A stretch of 23,502 nt of DNA from a virus. Under the pieces are notes generated by a model. It worked only from the letters and a program-made list of their open reading frames with translations, made no database searches and had not been told where the DNA came from. A program made the position numbers and the translations under genes. The DNA is taken from the IMG/VR virus record IMGVR_UViG_3300036817_000341, positions 1 to 23,502 of that record, one strand, 5' to 3'. Shown in pieces: positions 1 to 6,490 of this stretch; position 1 is the first letter of the stretch, and every line of letters begins with the position of its first letter.

Positions 1-166
1 TGAGGGTTGCCGTGGAGGTATTACTACAACCACAGGGTTCCCCATTAACCAAACGACATACCCTACAACCCGGTAAATCGGTGGTAATGGTATATCCCTC
101 ATAACTATTTATTTCCACTAAAACCCCCAATTGAATAGGGGGATTTATTTGGGCGATGATTTCCAT
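1..166 (-). CDS. Small Cys-rich protein, 3' end beyond the window
   Basis: The reading frame opens at ATG (166-164) and stays open to the left window edge, giving 55 codons with no stop. The start is set by an AAAGGA Shine-Dalgarno about 9 nt upstream. The visible protein begins MEIIAQINPP and carries a cysteine cluster, GCRVCRLVNGEPCGC, with CxxC and CxC spacing. That suggests a small zinc- or metal-binding knuckle; the family is not recognised. It overlaps the preceding gene (stop at 145) by 22 nt, so the two are probably translationally coupled. Function unknown; the true length cannot be judged from this window. Confidence 0.7.
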   Translation of the reverse strand, partial: MEIIAQINPPIQLGVLVEINSYEGYTITTDLPGCRVCRLVNGEPCGCSNTSTATL

Positions 167-360
167 TTGTTGTGTTCCTTTGCGGTTATTTCGACTATTA
201 CCCCCTCCAACTCCCTCTCCGCGGTGCTTCTAAACCTATATATGCGTTGTGTCAGATAGTAGGGTTTGCTGGCATCGGTTCGCAATCTCTCAATTACCCA
301 ACGACCATCTAGTGGGGTAATACGCCACTCAGGCAGATTATTCTCCGGGGTATTTTTCAT
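145..360 (-). CDS. Hypothetical small phage protein (71 aa)
   Basis: The frame can be extended to a TTG at 414, but that would overlap the zinc-ribbon gene by 77 nt. ATG at 360 leaves only a 23-nt overlap and follows AGGG directly, so I chose it (start MKNTPENNLPEW). The protein has two short beta-like stretches (WRITPLDGRWVIERL, RIYRFRS) followed by a helix (TAERELEGVIVEIT) and a basic tail. This beta-beta-alpha layout resembles the small proteins at 6076-6282, 6284-6490 and 17442-17660. No family is recognised and no function is proposed. Confidence 0.6.
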   Translation of the reverse strand: MKNTPENNLPEWRITPLDGRWVIERLRTDASKPYYLTQRIYRFRSTAERELEGVIVEITAKEHNKWKSSPK

Positions 361-679
361 CCCTAAACTCGAAGTTTTGAATGTTACATACCCTAAGTCT
401 ACATATTCCCTCAATGTTAACCCATAACACCTTGTGGTCCGCCCTTAATAATACCTCCACCTGTTCGGGACCGTTTATATCCAACATCTCTGTTACTTTT
501 ATTTCCATATCTTTTTTGGTACGATTCTTACGTCTCATTTGGTAGTTGCAATTTAAGCAACGACGATGCATATAACCTGGATCGGATTTATAAAGGGGAG
601 TGTGAACCTGAATGTTCCTTTCCTTACTCCACTCCCAATCTTGGGTTGCCAGGATATCACCACATTTAGGGCATTTCAT
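338..679 (-). CDS. Zinc-ribbon protein (113 aa)
   Basis: Residues 1-46 contain two Cys pairs, MKCPKCGD and RRCLNCNY, about 37 residues apart. This is a CxxC...CxxC zinc ribbon interrupted by an aromatic and charged segment. The C-terminal half (EIKVTEMLDINGPEQVEVLL onward) looks like a small beta-rich domain. Zinc ribbons of this kind occur in phage DNA-binding or transcription-modifying proteins, but I cannot assign a role. It is the first gene after the terminator at 685-720, with only a few bases between the U-tract and ATG, so it needs read-through or a promoter I cannot identify. The upstream AAGAT is a weak ribosome site. Confidence 0.75.
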   Translation of the reverse strand: MKCPKCGDILATQDWEWSKERNIQVHTPLYKSDPGYMHRRCLNCNYQMRRKNRTKKDMEIKVTEMLDINGPEQVEVLLRADHKVLWVNIEGICRLRVCNIQNFEFRDEKYPGE

Positions 680-684
680 ATCTT

Positions 685-720
685 AAAAAGAAGAGGAGAG
701 GGATTTCTCCCCCTCCCCTC
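685..720 (-). terminator. Rho-independent terminator after the acidic protein gene
   Basis: On the minus strand a 10-bp stem (GAGGGGAGGG pairing with CCCTCTCCTC, one G-U pair) with an 8-nt loop is followed at once by TTCTTTTT. It lies 20 nt past the stop of the gene at 740-1378 and directly before the zinc-ribbon gene. Confidence 0.8.
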
Positions 721-739
721 CTAGTACCTATGAAACTAT

Positions 740-1378
740 TTAAGCCTCTTCCTCCTCGAGTTCCTCCTCTTCCTCCTGGTTTTGGGCCGCAGCCTGTGCC
801 TTTACCTTTTGACCGGTAATAGCCGCATGTTGCTCCCTATAGGAGGTACGAGCCTGGGTGACAAAGTCATTCAGACCTATCTTCACCTCCTTGATAGCAT
901 AACTCGCTACCTTGTCCATGGAGTCCACAAACTTATCCTCCGAGGATTTCTCGGATCGGTTAAGTTGGGGCTTCATTCCCACCTTACGCAGATCCTTGAT
1001 TTTCCATACCTGCCCTGTTTCAGGATTGATCTCCTCGTTTAGGCAGGCTTCCACCTCCTCGGGGTGATCTTTCACCCTCCAGATAACACTTAACTCATTG
1101 TTAAGCGTGGGAACCTCCAAACCCCTATAATCAATAAGAGCTTGTTTGAGTTCCTCCTTGGTGGTACCATTCTCAATGACATATTGAACGGCTTGGGGGA
1201 AGTATGCCTCGTATTGTCCGAAGGCATTTTTCCACTTGGTCATCAGGGTGGCGAGACCCTTACTTACGGCAACCGTTTTGGGCTCGGCTTTCTGCTCTAC
1301 CTGCTCGTCGACCTGCTCCTCGGTCTCCTCCTCCACCTGAGGACGGGCTCTATTCTTCATTACCACTTTTGGCGGCAT
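740..1378 (-). CDS. Hypothetical protein with acidic C-terminal tail (212 aa)
   Basis: The protein starts MPPKVVMKNRARP, followed by an acidic, Gln-rich stretch (about residues 15-33), a folded-looking middle (residues 40-190, with NNELSVIWRVKDHPEEVEACLN) and a very acidic end, QEEEEELEEEEA. Acidic tails are typical of single-stranded-DNA-binding proteins and DNA mimics, but no fold is recognised here. The start ATG has AAAGG 12-15 nt upstream, somewhat far. It is alone in its transcription unit: promoter at 1447-1475, palindrome at 1420-1436, a 62-nt leader, and a strong terminator right after the stop. That isolation suggests a highly expressed or separately controlled protein. Confidence 0.75.
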   Translation of the reverse strand: MPPKVVMKNRARPQVEEETEEQVDEQVEQKAEPKTVAVSKGLATLMTKWKNAFGQYEAYFPQAVQYVIENGTTKEELKQALIDYRGLEVPTLNNELSVIWRVKDHPEEVEACLNEEINPETGQVWKIKDLRKVGMKPQLNRSEKSSEDKFVDSMDKVASYAIKEVKIGLNDFVTQARTSYREQHAAITGQKVKAQAAAQNQEEEEELEEEEA

Positions 1379-1419
1379 AACAAATATGTACCTTTCTTAT
1401 TTCAATGAACTACTGCGAT

Positions 1420-1436
1420 TTAATAATCGTTATTAA
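1420..1436. promoter_or_regulatory. Operator-like palindrome, copy 1 (TTAATAATCGTTATTAA)
   Basis: 17-bp inverted repeat with one arm mismatch. It lies at about +5 to +21 relative to the promoter at 1447-1475, in the leader of the acidic protein gene. That position suits a repressor or roadblock site. Confidence 0.75.
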
Positions 1437-1446
1437 ACCGTCCCTT

Positions 1447-1475
1447 AATATAACCTCATATGTATCAAATGTCAA
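1447..1475 (-). promoter_or_regulatory. Sigma-70-type promoter, TTGACA-17-TATATT
   Basis: On the minus strand TTGACA (1475-1470) is followed by a 17-bp spacer ending GAGGT and TATATT (1452-1447), predicting +1 near 1440. It shares TTGACWTTT and GGTTATATTA with the promoters at 2676, 9114 and 13077. The -35 overlaps the stop codon of the upstream gene (1472-1474). Confidence 0.85.
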
Positions 1476-1681
1476 CATCTATTTATCATAAGGCTATCTA
1501 AATATAATTTCTTATATTTATTTACCCAACCTCCATAGGTTTTTGCCGTATTAGCTTCAAGCATTTTATTACCATTACTTTTACGGTTACCTTCAAGAGA
1601 AGAATTAAGCCATTCCAATCTAGCTTTTTCCCTAATCTCCTTTTGAACTTCTTTTGGTAAATCTCGTATAGAGATATTCAT
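1472..1681 (-). CDS. Small basic protein, possibly RHH-like (69 aa)
   Basis: It starts MNISIRDLPKEVQKEIREKARLEW, which looks like the strand-helix opening of a ribbon-helix-helix DNA-binding protein. The rest (KTYGGWVNKYKKLYLDSL) is basic and aromatic and does not complete a clear RHH. The ATG overlaps the stop of the 252-residue gene as TAATG, implying coupled translation. It is the last gene of the unit starting at the promoter at 2676-2704. The RHH call is an inference from about 25 residues; it could equally be a short helical protein of other function. Confidence 0.6.
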   Translation of the reverse strand: MNISIRDLPKEVQKEIREKARLEWLNSSLEGNRKSNGNKMLEANTAKTYGGWVNKYKKLYLDSLMINRC

Positions 1682-2439
1682 TATTTCAACAAATCCTCCT
1701 TAATCGAGTTATAAGACACCTCCGATAGGTAGCCATTATCCATACAGGATTTAATCATCCTAACAAACAACTCTGGACTTTGCCTACATATCTTTCTACT
1801 ATCCTGTACCCATACCAAATCTGCATTGGGAGCAATATAACTGGTATCCTTTTTCTCCTCCGGTTTTGGCACCACCTTTAACTCGGGCTTGGAGGTCATA
1901 CCGGCCAACAATTCTGGGGCATTAACCACTCCCTCTGCCTTATCCTTCTCCAATTGCTTTCGTAATCTTTCTGCCTTATGATCTACCGACTCCTTACCTT
2001 CCACAATATTCTTAATCTTCTTATCACTCATGGATGCCCTAATCCACATGGCATTAAAACTTTTGCAATTTAGAAGATCATTATAATTCTCTTTAGTTCT
2101 ACAAGCCACCTTGGCAATTCGAGGAACCAAAGAAGAAAAGGAATGATACTGAGTTTCCTCCTCTGACCCCTTACCATATTTTTCTCCTGCGGGTATACAA
2201 TAAGCTTTACAAAAACTTCTCCTTAACATTCCCTTAATTTTAACTTCCCCATATCCATATTTAACATGTGCCTCGTGGGCATCATTACATATATTAATCA
2301 TGTTTTGTCTATCATTTATGGTATAGGCACTTACTGATAAATCAAGCTTTGCTTGCACCGCCAATAAAGTGGTATCAGTATACCTGGGATCAGTATTGTC
2401 CCTTATATCAGTCAATTTAGACGTTTTTACTTTGGTCAT
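1681..2439 (-). CDS. Hypothetical protein (252 aa)
   Basis: No family recognised. Residues 1-155 look folded and mixed (a Cys-containing segment MLRRSFCKAYCIPAGEKYG, then FSSLVPRIAKVACRTKENY). Residues about 150-205 form a charged helical and linker stretch rich in Lys, Glu and Pro. Residues 207-252 (IAPNADLVWVQDSRKICRQSPEL onward) look like a small C-terminal domain. No Shine-Dalgarno is visible; the gap to the upstream gene is 15 nt, so translation may depend on coupling. Second gene of a three-gene unit (2670 to 1472). Confidence 0.7.
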   Translation of the reverse strand: MTKVKTSKLTDIRDNTDPRYTDTTLLAVQAKLDLSVSAYTINDRQNMINICNDAHEAHVKYGYGEVKIKGMLRRSFCKAYCIPAGEKYGKGSEEETQYHSFSSLVPRIAKVACRTKENYNDLLNCKSFNAMWIRASMSDKKIKNIVEGKESVDHKAERLRKQLEKDKAEGVVNAPELLAGMTSKPELKVVPKPEEKKDTSYIAPNADLVWVQDSRKICRQSPELFVRMIKSCMDNGYLSEVSYNSIKEDLLK

Positions 2440-2454
2440 GTTATTTCAAAGAAC

Positions 2455-2670
2455 TTAATTATGTGAGGTAATTTCTTTATATACCTCTTGTACACTTTTT
2501 CCACTATTTCTATATTTCTCAAAAAGAGGTTGAGGAATAAAGGCAACGGTAACCGCCATCTTTATTATTTCCTCAAACTCCTTAAGAGTTACCATTGGAT
2601 TAGCTTTCGCAAATTCGGCGACTGTCTTGTCCATCCTCCTTTGCATTGCCTCCTTATCTTTCTTACCCAT
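2455..2670 (-). CDS. Hypothetical small protein, possibly from a leaderless mRNA (71 aa)
   Basis: The frame can be extended to a TTG at 2688, but that codon lies in the promoter spacer, so the real start is ATG at 2670 (MGKKDKEAMQRRMDK). The -10 box at 2681-2676 places +1 at 2669-2670, on the ATG itself, predicting a leaderless message. The protein is mostly helical and charged: residues 5-25 basic/acidic, then TLKEFEEIIKMAVTVAF and QEVYKEITSHN. No family recognised. First gene of a short unit with the 252-residue and 69-residue genes. Confidence 0.7.
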   Translation of the reverse strand: MGKKDKEAMQRRMDKTVAEFAKANPMVTLKEFEEIIKMAVTVAFIPQPLFEKYRNSGKSVQEVYKEITSHN

Positions 2671-2675
2671 AATAT

Positions 2676-2704
2676 AATATAACCCCAAAAGGGGATAAAG
2701 TCAA
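2676..2704 (-). promoter_or_regulatory. Sigma-70-type promoter, TTGACT-17-TATATT
   Basis: TTGACT (2704-2699), a 17-bp spacer containing the inverted repeat CCCCTTTTGGGG, and TATATT (2681-2676). The predicted +1 coincides with the ATG at 2670. Same GGTTATATTA end as the other three promoters. Confidence 0.9.
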
Positions 2705-2721
2705 CTACTATTTTTATCCAT

Positions 2722-2747
2722 AAATCTCTGAATTCAGAGATTTTTTT
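2722..2747. terminator. Perfect palindromic hairpin, probable terminator, copy A
   Basis: AAATCTCTGAATTCAGAGATTT is a 22-bp perfect palindrome (contains GAATTC). On the plus strand it is followed by T7; on the minus strand only by TTTATGG. It sits between the stop of the gene at 2778 and the promoter at 2704, where a terminator for the upstream minus-strand unit is expected. The same element recurs at 13020-13045. It could also be a DNA-binding site. Confidence 0.65.
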
Positions 2748-2759
2748 GCCCTCTACCAA

Positions 2760-2776
2760 TTAATAACGATTATTAA
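2760..2776. promoter_or_regulatory. Operator-like palindrome, copy 2 (TTAATAACGATTATTAA)
   Basis: 17-bp inverted repeat with one arm mismatch. It begins one base past the TAA stop of the gene at 2778-3113. It is the only copy with neither a start codon nor a promoter immediately downstream; a hairpin follows instead. Confidence 0.7.
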
Positions 2777-2777
2777 T

Positions 2778-3113
2778 TTAGGCTATAGCCCCACACTTAA
2801 TACAGTAACCCTCAGTTAGTCCCGTCGCTTGATTAGTGCGTACATCAAATAAATGATCGCATTCTAAACCATGTAGCCTTTGTCTTTCGGGGTTATCGGG
2901 GGTATGTCTTTTTACCTCCTCCCCCAGCCAATAACGTTTCAGATACTGTACCTTAGCACTATGCCTATACTTGTCCGATTTCAGCAATTCGATGGTCCGA
3001 TCTACTATCTCCTCTACCAGCTTAGTTGATACCGGTTTGTCCACATATTCCAGCAACATGTTGCCAAAGTCCTCATCGAAGGGATCCCGCCAAGCTGTGG
3101 TAAAATTAATCAT
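2778..3113 (-). CDS. Hypothetical protein with C-terminal zinc-finger-like motif (111 aa)
   Basis: The frame has ATGs at 3122 and 3113. GGAGG is fused to the first and 9 nt from the second, so 3113 is chosen (MINFTTAWRDPFDEDF). The body is helical and charged (KLVEEIVDRTIELLKSDKYRHSAKVQYLKRYWLG). The end has Cys/His residues in ECDHLFDVRT and GYCIKCGAIA, a plausible CxH...CxxC zinc site resembling the short zinc ribbons found in many phage hypothetical proteins. Its start lies inside the end of the 37-residue membrane-protein gene (8-nt overlap). Function unknown. Confidence 0.7.
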   Translation of the reverse strand: MINFTTAWRDPFDEDFGNMLLEYVDKPVSTKLVEEIVDRTIELLKSDKYRHSAKVQYLKRYWLGEEVKRHTPDNPERQRLHGLECDHLFDVRTNQATGLTEGYCIKCGAIA

Positions 3114-3219
3114 AATCGTCATCCTCCAGGGGAGCCCTACGTAGGAAATAAATAATTATCCCTGCCATAATTATCCAAAGTAAAATGGCTCCCCCCAATA
3201 CCCAGCAACACCAACACAT
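3106..3219 (-). CDS. Tiny single-pass membrane protein (37 aa)
   Basis: An ATG at 3219 opens 37 codons ending in TAA at 3106-3108. The protein starts MCWCCWVLGG, has one hydrophobic span (about residues 6-25, ILLWIIMAGIIIYF), then RR and an acidic tail LEDDDYD. The positive-after-membrane pattern predicts the C-terminus inside. Support comes from packing: the ATG follows the upstream TAA (3221-3223) after 1 nt, and the gene's end carries the ribosome site and start of the next gene. Three cysteines in the first five residues are unusual. No Shine-Dalgarno is seen. Role unknown; phages use such proteins in lysis, exclusion or membrane recruitment. Confidence 0.6.
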   Translation of the reverse strand: MCWCCWVLGGAILLWIIMAGIIIYFLRRAPLEDDDYD

Positions 3220-3220
3220 A

Positions 3221-3418
3221 TTAATCATTAGTCAAGGGCATCATGTATTCCTTTTTACCTATATTTTTACCTATCTTTTCCTCAATGGCCAGTACCACCT
3301 TGATGGCCTCCTCTATTCGAGGATCTCCCTCCTTTAATTCGGCACTACCATATTGCCCTCCCAGCAAATGCACCACCGCTAATACCCTGTTGTAGGGATC
3401 TGTTTTTATGATTTCCAT
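3221..3418 (-). CDS. Hypothetical small protein (65 aa)
   Basis: The frame can be extended to 3451, but the ATG at 3418 follows a consensus AAAGGAGGT by 3-4 nt and cuts the overlap with the resolvase gene to 13 nt, so I use it (MEIIKTDPYNRVLAVVHLLGG). Residues 30-55 are predicted helical (RIEEAIKVVLAIEEKIGKNIG). No motif recognised. It sits immediately after the RuvC-like gene and is probably coupled to it. Confidence 0.7.
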   Translation of the reverse strand: MEIIKTDPYNRVLAVVHLLGGQYGSAELKEGDPRIEEAIKVVLAIEEKIGKNIGKKEYMMPLTND

Positions 3419-4002
3419 ACCACCTCCTTTGTGGGTTGTTGATTTTGCCAATAAAATCTTTTCCGATCATAAATGGTAATCCAGTATCGAGCAATCATGA
3501 TGGCATCAATTACATCATCACTGGCGGTACGGGCCAGTCGTTTAGCTCCCTCCCCAAAGTAATGAATAAATTGATTTCGGGTTACATTTTTGGGGGTGGT
3601 ACCCTTCCATTGCATGGGGGTCCACAAAACTATATGCTCATTTTTGATGTTTAACTTACCCGCCAGGTATCCCACCATACTGGATAGATTAAGGGTATGA
3701 TTTTGCTGTGCCGCAATTTTACCCCTCATACTGTTAAAAAAGGTGGGCCATTCACTAACAAAATGGGTGGGAGTAATTCCCTGTAATCCCAGGGAGGACT
3801 CCAATTGTAAAAAGGCTTGCTCCCACCGATACTGTATGGACTTGGTGGGATGCATGGTTATCAGTTCATAGTTCCATAGTCGATCATTTCTAATATCATA
3901 GTAATCACTACCCTCGGCTTCATTTAGATTTACCGTAGCCCAACCCATGGATCTTACACTGGGATCCAGGGATAGTAATATGGGCAGATTTGTCTTTTTC
4001 AT
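3406..4002 (-). CDS. RuvC-like Holliday junction resolvase (198 aa)
   Basis: The RNase H-like fold of RuvC is readable: LSLDPSVRSMGWA (Asp13, first strand), HFVSEWP (Glu84) and the C-terminal helix TASDDVIDAIMIARYW (Asp162/163, Asp166). These are the acidic residues that bind two metal ions. A phage-typical PMQWKGTTPK element lies at about 129-138. Such enzymes cut branched DNA during replication, recombination and packaging. The start has a good ribosome site, AAGGAA, 6 nt before ATG, and lies 83 nt inside the polymerase gene in another frame. Palindrome copy 3 sits 17 nt upstream, so resolvase expression could be uncoupled from the polymerase. The family call is confident; the precise substrate is not. 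Confidence 0.85.
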   Translation of the reverse strand: MKKTNLPILLSLDPSVRSMGWATVNLNEAEGSDYYDIRNDRLWNYELITMHPTKSIQYRWEQAFLQLESSLGLQGITPTHFVSEWPTFFNSMRGKIAAQQNHTLNLSSMVGYLAGKLNIKNEHIVLWTPMQWKGTTPKNVTRNQFIHYFGEGAKRLARTASDDVIDAIMIARYWITIYDRKRFYWQNQQPTKEVVWKS

Positions 4003-6079
4003 ATAGTTCCTTACCCAATTTAATAACCGTTATTAATTCTCGTCTAAACTCCTCCTTATTATGATGTTTTATCTCCGCTACCTCGGCAGCATTCTTAACA
4101 CTGACATATAACTTGGCTCTTAGGGGTATATTATTAAATAAAGGAGAAAATCGTTCCTCCATATTGAACAATAGGTCCTCCAATAACCTCACAATTTGAT
4201 ATTCCGGCAATCCCAGACTAATTCTACCCGCGCATTCATCATGGGTGGTACCCGTTAATACCCCAAAGGAGTATAATTTCTTATAGGGATGATATATAGC
4301 GGGATGCCAGGTCTCGGAATAACGATCTAATTCATGTAGGGTTCTATAGTTAGCCACCGTCATGGCTTTGGGTATACTCCCCGTCCCACATCCCTGGATA
4401 AGATACGCCACCACCTTGTAGGCATCATTCACATCCCCGCTATAAATGTGTCCAAAGGGATCTTTGATATATCCCTCCCTTATAATGGTCTCCCTAACTA
4501 TAGCTTGTAGTTTTCTAATAGCGGGACAGGCTCTATGTACCTCCTCAAATAGTTTTCGAGCCTGTTCCTTACCCATCCCCACATTGGCGGCAAACTTATT
4601 GGATCCCATACCAAAGTTTAACGCCAGTTTAATCGTCTTGTACTGTTTGTAAATACTCCAGGCAGGATTTACTCTGCTGGTTTGCCTATCTAGGGTCTCC
4701 TTATCAAAGTTGGTATGTAGTATCTCATTACAAATCCAAACATACTCATTCCAATTTTCATCTTCCCTATAGGCTTGCTCCCTGATCAGGTCCTTACTAG
4801 CCCAGATGTGGGCCACATTTTCGATTTGTGTGGAATCCAACCAAAATCCCAGCCATCCGGGAGGTACCAGTTGAATTACCTTGCTTCTCTTGTTTTGGTT
4901 TTGGAAGTTAATCTTATACTTGCTACCACTTCGAAATCTTCGGGTCCGTGCGGCACTTAGGTAGTAGGCTTTGGGAATCGAAACCTTACTGTTAGGGGTT
5001 TGCCCGTTACCCTCACCTGAATCCCCTGTCGATTTAGTACCATCTGTAACATTGCCAGAAGGTATATCGCCGATTGTCCCCCTATGGTTAGTTCCATTTC
5101 TTCGCTGTTCGAATTCTCCAGCTCGAAGATAACTTCTGAAGTATCCAATAACCTTGGTGATGTCATAAACCTGGTAGGAAGCATATATTAGCCAATCCCT
5201 CAACTTTAGGGTTTTGGGATCCACCGTAATATCCTCTATAATTTGTAGTTTGTCTGATTTACGTAGTAGAAAATTACCCGCCTCTGATATAACAAATTCC
5301 AATTTAAAGTACTCATGTAGGAAGGCGGTTAGTTGCTTATTACTGGCAATGTTAGGTATTTTTCCGTTGGTTCGTCGAGATGCCTCCCTTACCCATCCCT
5401 CCTTTTGCCCCTCCAACTTGGTAATTTCTGCCTTGATTTGTTCGAGGTCGATATACTCCCTACCTAACCATACCATCTCATGTAGAGGCTCCCCCATAGC
5501 AAGTTCTAAATGGGTATATACCTCCCAATGTCGAGGATGTTGTACTAACTCCCATAATACCCTGAATACATTTCGGGTTTGGGTAACATCATGCTTACAA
5601 TACCTTTCCAATATATCGCTGGGTGCCGTGTACATGAACTTCTTATCCAACGTACCCCTAATTAACCATTCATTTAACTGATATTCCGGTTCATGCCAGG
5701 CATCCTCGATGGATTGTCCCATATCCAGTATTAGATTTACCGCCTTTAGGGAATAACTGGGAAAGGTGGGATGTACCGTTTTTAATGCTAGGTACATATC
5801 AAATCGATTAATGGGATTTACCCACATACCATGCCTCCATAACACTAGATCATCGAAGTTAATCCCATTGTAGCTCACCTTAATAATTTTGGGATCTCCC
5901 ACTAGATTTGCAAAAGCCCTCCTTTCTTTTTTATCATTCAAATCTACCAATTCTGGGGTACCCTCTAATCCCACCTGAAATGCTAGCATTTTTAGTTTAC
6001 AATAGGGCGCATATACACTGGTGGTTTCTATGTCATAGAATACAATTCCCTTTTCGGGTATGTCCTTAAGGTATATCAT
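3920..6079 (-). CDS. Family A DNA polymerase with 3'-5' exonuclease (719 aa)
   Basis: Residues 1-190 are a DnaQ-like exonuclease: YDIETT (Asp16, Glu18), YNGINFDD (Asn71, Asp76) and YCKHD (Tyr160, Asp164). The polymerase part shows motif A LDSTQIEN (Asp415, Glu420; compare DYSQIELR), motif B KTIKLALNFGMG (Lys484) and motif C THDE (Asp614, Glu615). It therefore copies and proofreads phage DNA. No 5'-nuclease domain is present, as in T7 polymerase. Residues about 321-365 are a Gly/Asn/Thr/Ser-rich low-complexity segment just before the template-binding region. The start overlaps the upstream stop as ATGA. The end overlaps the resolvase gene, and palindrome copy 3 is encoded in frame (residues about 682-687, LITVIK). 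Confidence 0.95.
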   Translation of the reverse strand: MIYLKDIPEKGIVFYDIETTSVYAPYCKLKMLAFQVGLEGTPELVDLNDKKERRAFANLVGDPKIIKVSYNGINFDDLVLWRHGMWVNPINRFDMYLALKTVHPTFPSYSLKAVNLILDMGQSIEDAWHEPEYQLNEWLIRGTLDKKFMYTAPSDILERYCKHDVTQTRNVFRVLWELVQHPRHWEVYTHLELAMGEPLHEMVWLGREYIDLEQIKAEITKLEGQKEGWVREASRRTNGKIPNIASNKQLTAFLHEYFKLEFVISEAGNFLLRKSDKLQIIEDITVDPKTLKLRDWLIYASYQVYDITKVIGYFRSYLRAGEFEQRRNGTNHRGTIGDIPSGNVTDGTKSTGDSGEGNGQTPNSKVSIPKAYYLSAARTRRFRSGSKYKINFQNQNKRSKVIQLVPPGWLGFWLDSTQIENVAHIWASKDLIREQAYREDENWNEYVWICNEILHTNFDKETLDRQTSRVNPAWSIYKQYKTIKLALNFGMGSNKFAANVGMGKEQARKLFEEVHRACPAIRKLQAIVRETIIREGYIKDPFGHIYSGDVNDAYKVVAYLIQGCGTGSIPKAMTVANYRTLHELDRYSETWHPAIYHPYKKLYSFGVLTGTTHDECAGRISLGLPEYQIVRLLEDLLFNMEERFSPLFNNIPLRAKLYVSVKNAAEVAEIKHHNKEEFRRELITVIKLGKELYEKDKSAHITIPGSQCKIHGLGYGKSK
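4020..4036. promoter_or_regulatory. Operator-like palindrome, copy 3, inside the polymerase gene (TTAATAACCGTTATTAA)
   Basis: Perfect 8-bp arms around one central base. It lies within polymerase coding sequence, 17 nt upstream of the resolvase ATG and just before its ribosome site. This shows the site is kept even where it must also encode protein. Confidence 0.85.
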
Positions 6080-6282
6080 GATTGTCCTATCGTGGGAGTA
6101 TCCTCCTCTATGGGCTGTTCCGGCATATGTTGTAAAACTATTAATACCTTTTCTATTGCTTCTATTGCCTCTTCCCGGGTTCCTCTATAGGTACAGTAAT
6201 AACCCTTGGATTTCCACCCTCCTATACTAACCCGCAAACATATGGGATCTCGAGGTAATCGAGTAATGGATACATTGGTCAT
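6076..6282 (-). CDS. Hypothetical small phage protein (68 aa)
   Basis: Starts MTNVSITRLPRDPICLRVSIGG. Predicted strands (ICLRVSIGG, KGYYCTYRG) are followed by a helix TREEAIEAIEKVLIVLQHM and an acidic tail. The layout resembles the next gene upstream (6284-6490), which also ends in a strand-then-helix segment (YFTSLSDALDVMEELTALY), so the two may be diverged duplicates. The start lies one base after the upstream stop, and the stop overlaps the polymerase ATG as ATGA. No function recognised. Confidence 0.7.
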   Translation of the reverse strand: MTNVSITRLPRDPICLRVSIGGWKSKGYYCTYRGTREEAIEAIEKVLIVLQHMPEQPIEEDTPTIGQS

Positions 6283-6283
6283 A

Positions 6284-6490
6284 TCAAAATATCCCCTCCA
6301 GTACTAATCCCAATCTATATAGGGCGGTTAGTTCCTCCATTACATCCAGGGCATCAGATAAACTGGTAAAGTATTTATTCATAGTGCTTCCTAGAAACCT
6401 AATTCTAAAACCCCTCCTACACCTAACCACATACCACCTTCTTTTAAAGGGAGGGGGAAATTTTCTACTAAAGGCTGCAATTCGGGTCAT
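6284..6490 (-). CDS. Hypothetical small basic phage protein (68 aa)
   Basis: The frame extends to a TTG at 6505, but ATG at 6490 overlaps the upstream stop as ATGA, the commonest junction in this genome, so I chose it (MTRIAAFSRKFPPPFKRRW). The N-terminal half is very basic (FKRRWYVVRCRRGFRIRFLG), followed by a helix (SLSDALDVMEELTALYRLGL). It could bind nucleic acid, but no known fold is evident. It is probably related in layout to the 6076-6282 protein. Confidence 0.65.
   Translation of the reverse strand: MTRIAAFSRKFPPPFKRRWYVVRCRRGFRIRFLGSTMNKYFTSLSDALDVMEELTALYRLGLVLEGIF

Noticed and set aside
782-1408. Plus-strand open frames opposite the acidic protein gene
   Set aside because: They are antisense shadows of a well-supported minus-strand gene, with Leu/Gly-rich low-complexity translation and no ribosome site or promoter.
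2671-2688. TTG start at 2688 for the 71-residue protein
   Set aside because: The codon lies within the promoter spacer, upstream of the predicted transcript start.
5214-5681. 155-codon plus-strand frame inside the DNA polymerase
   Set aside because: It lies wholly opposite conserved polymerase sequence, with no recognisable domain or start signals.
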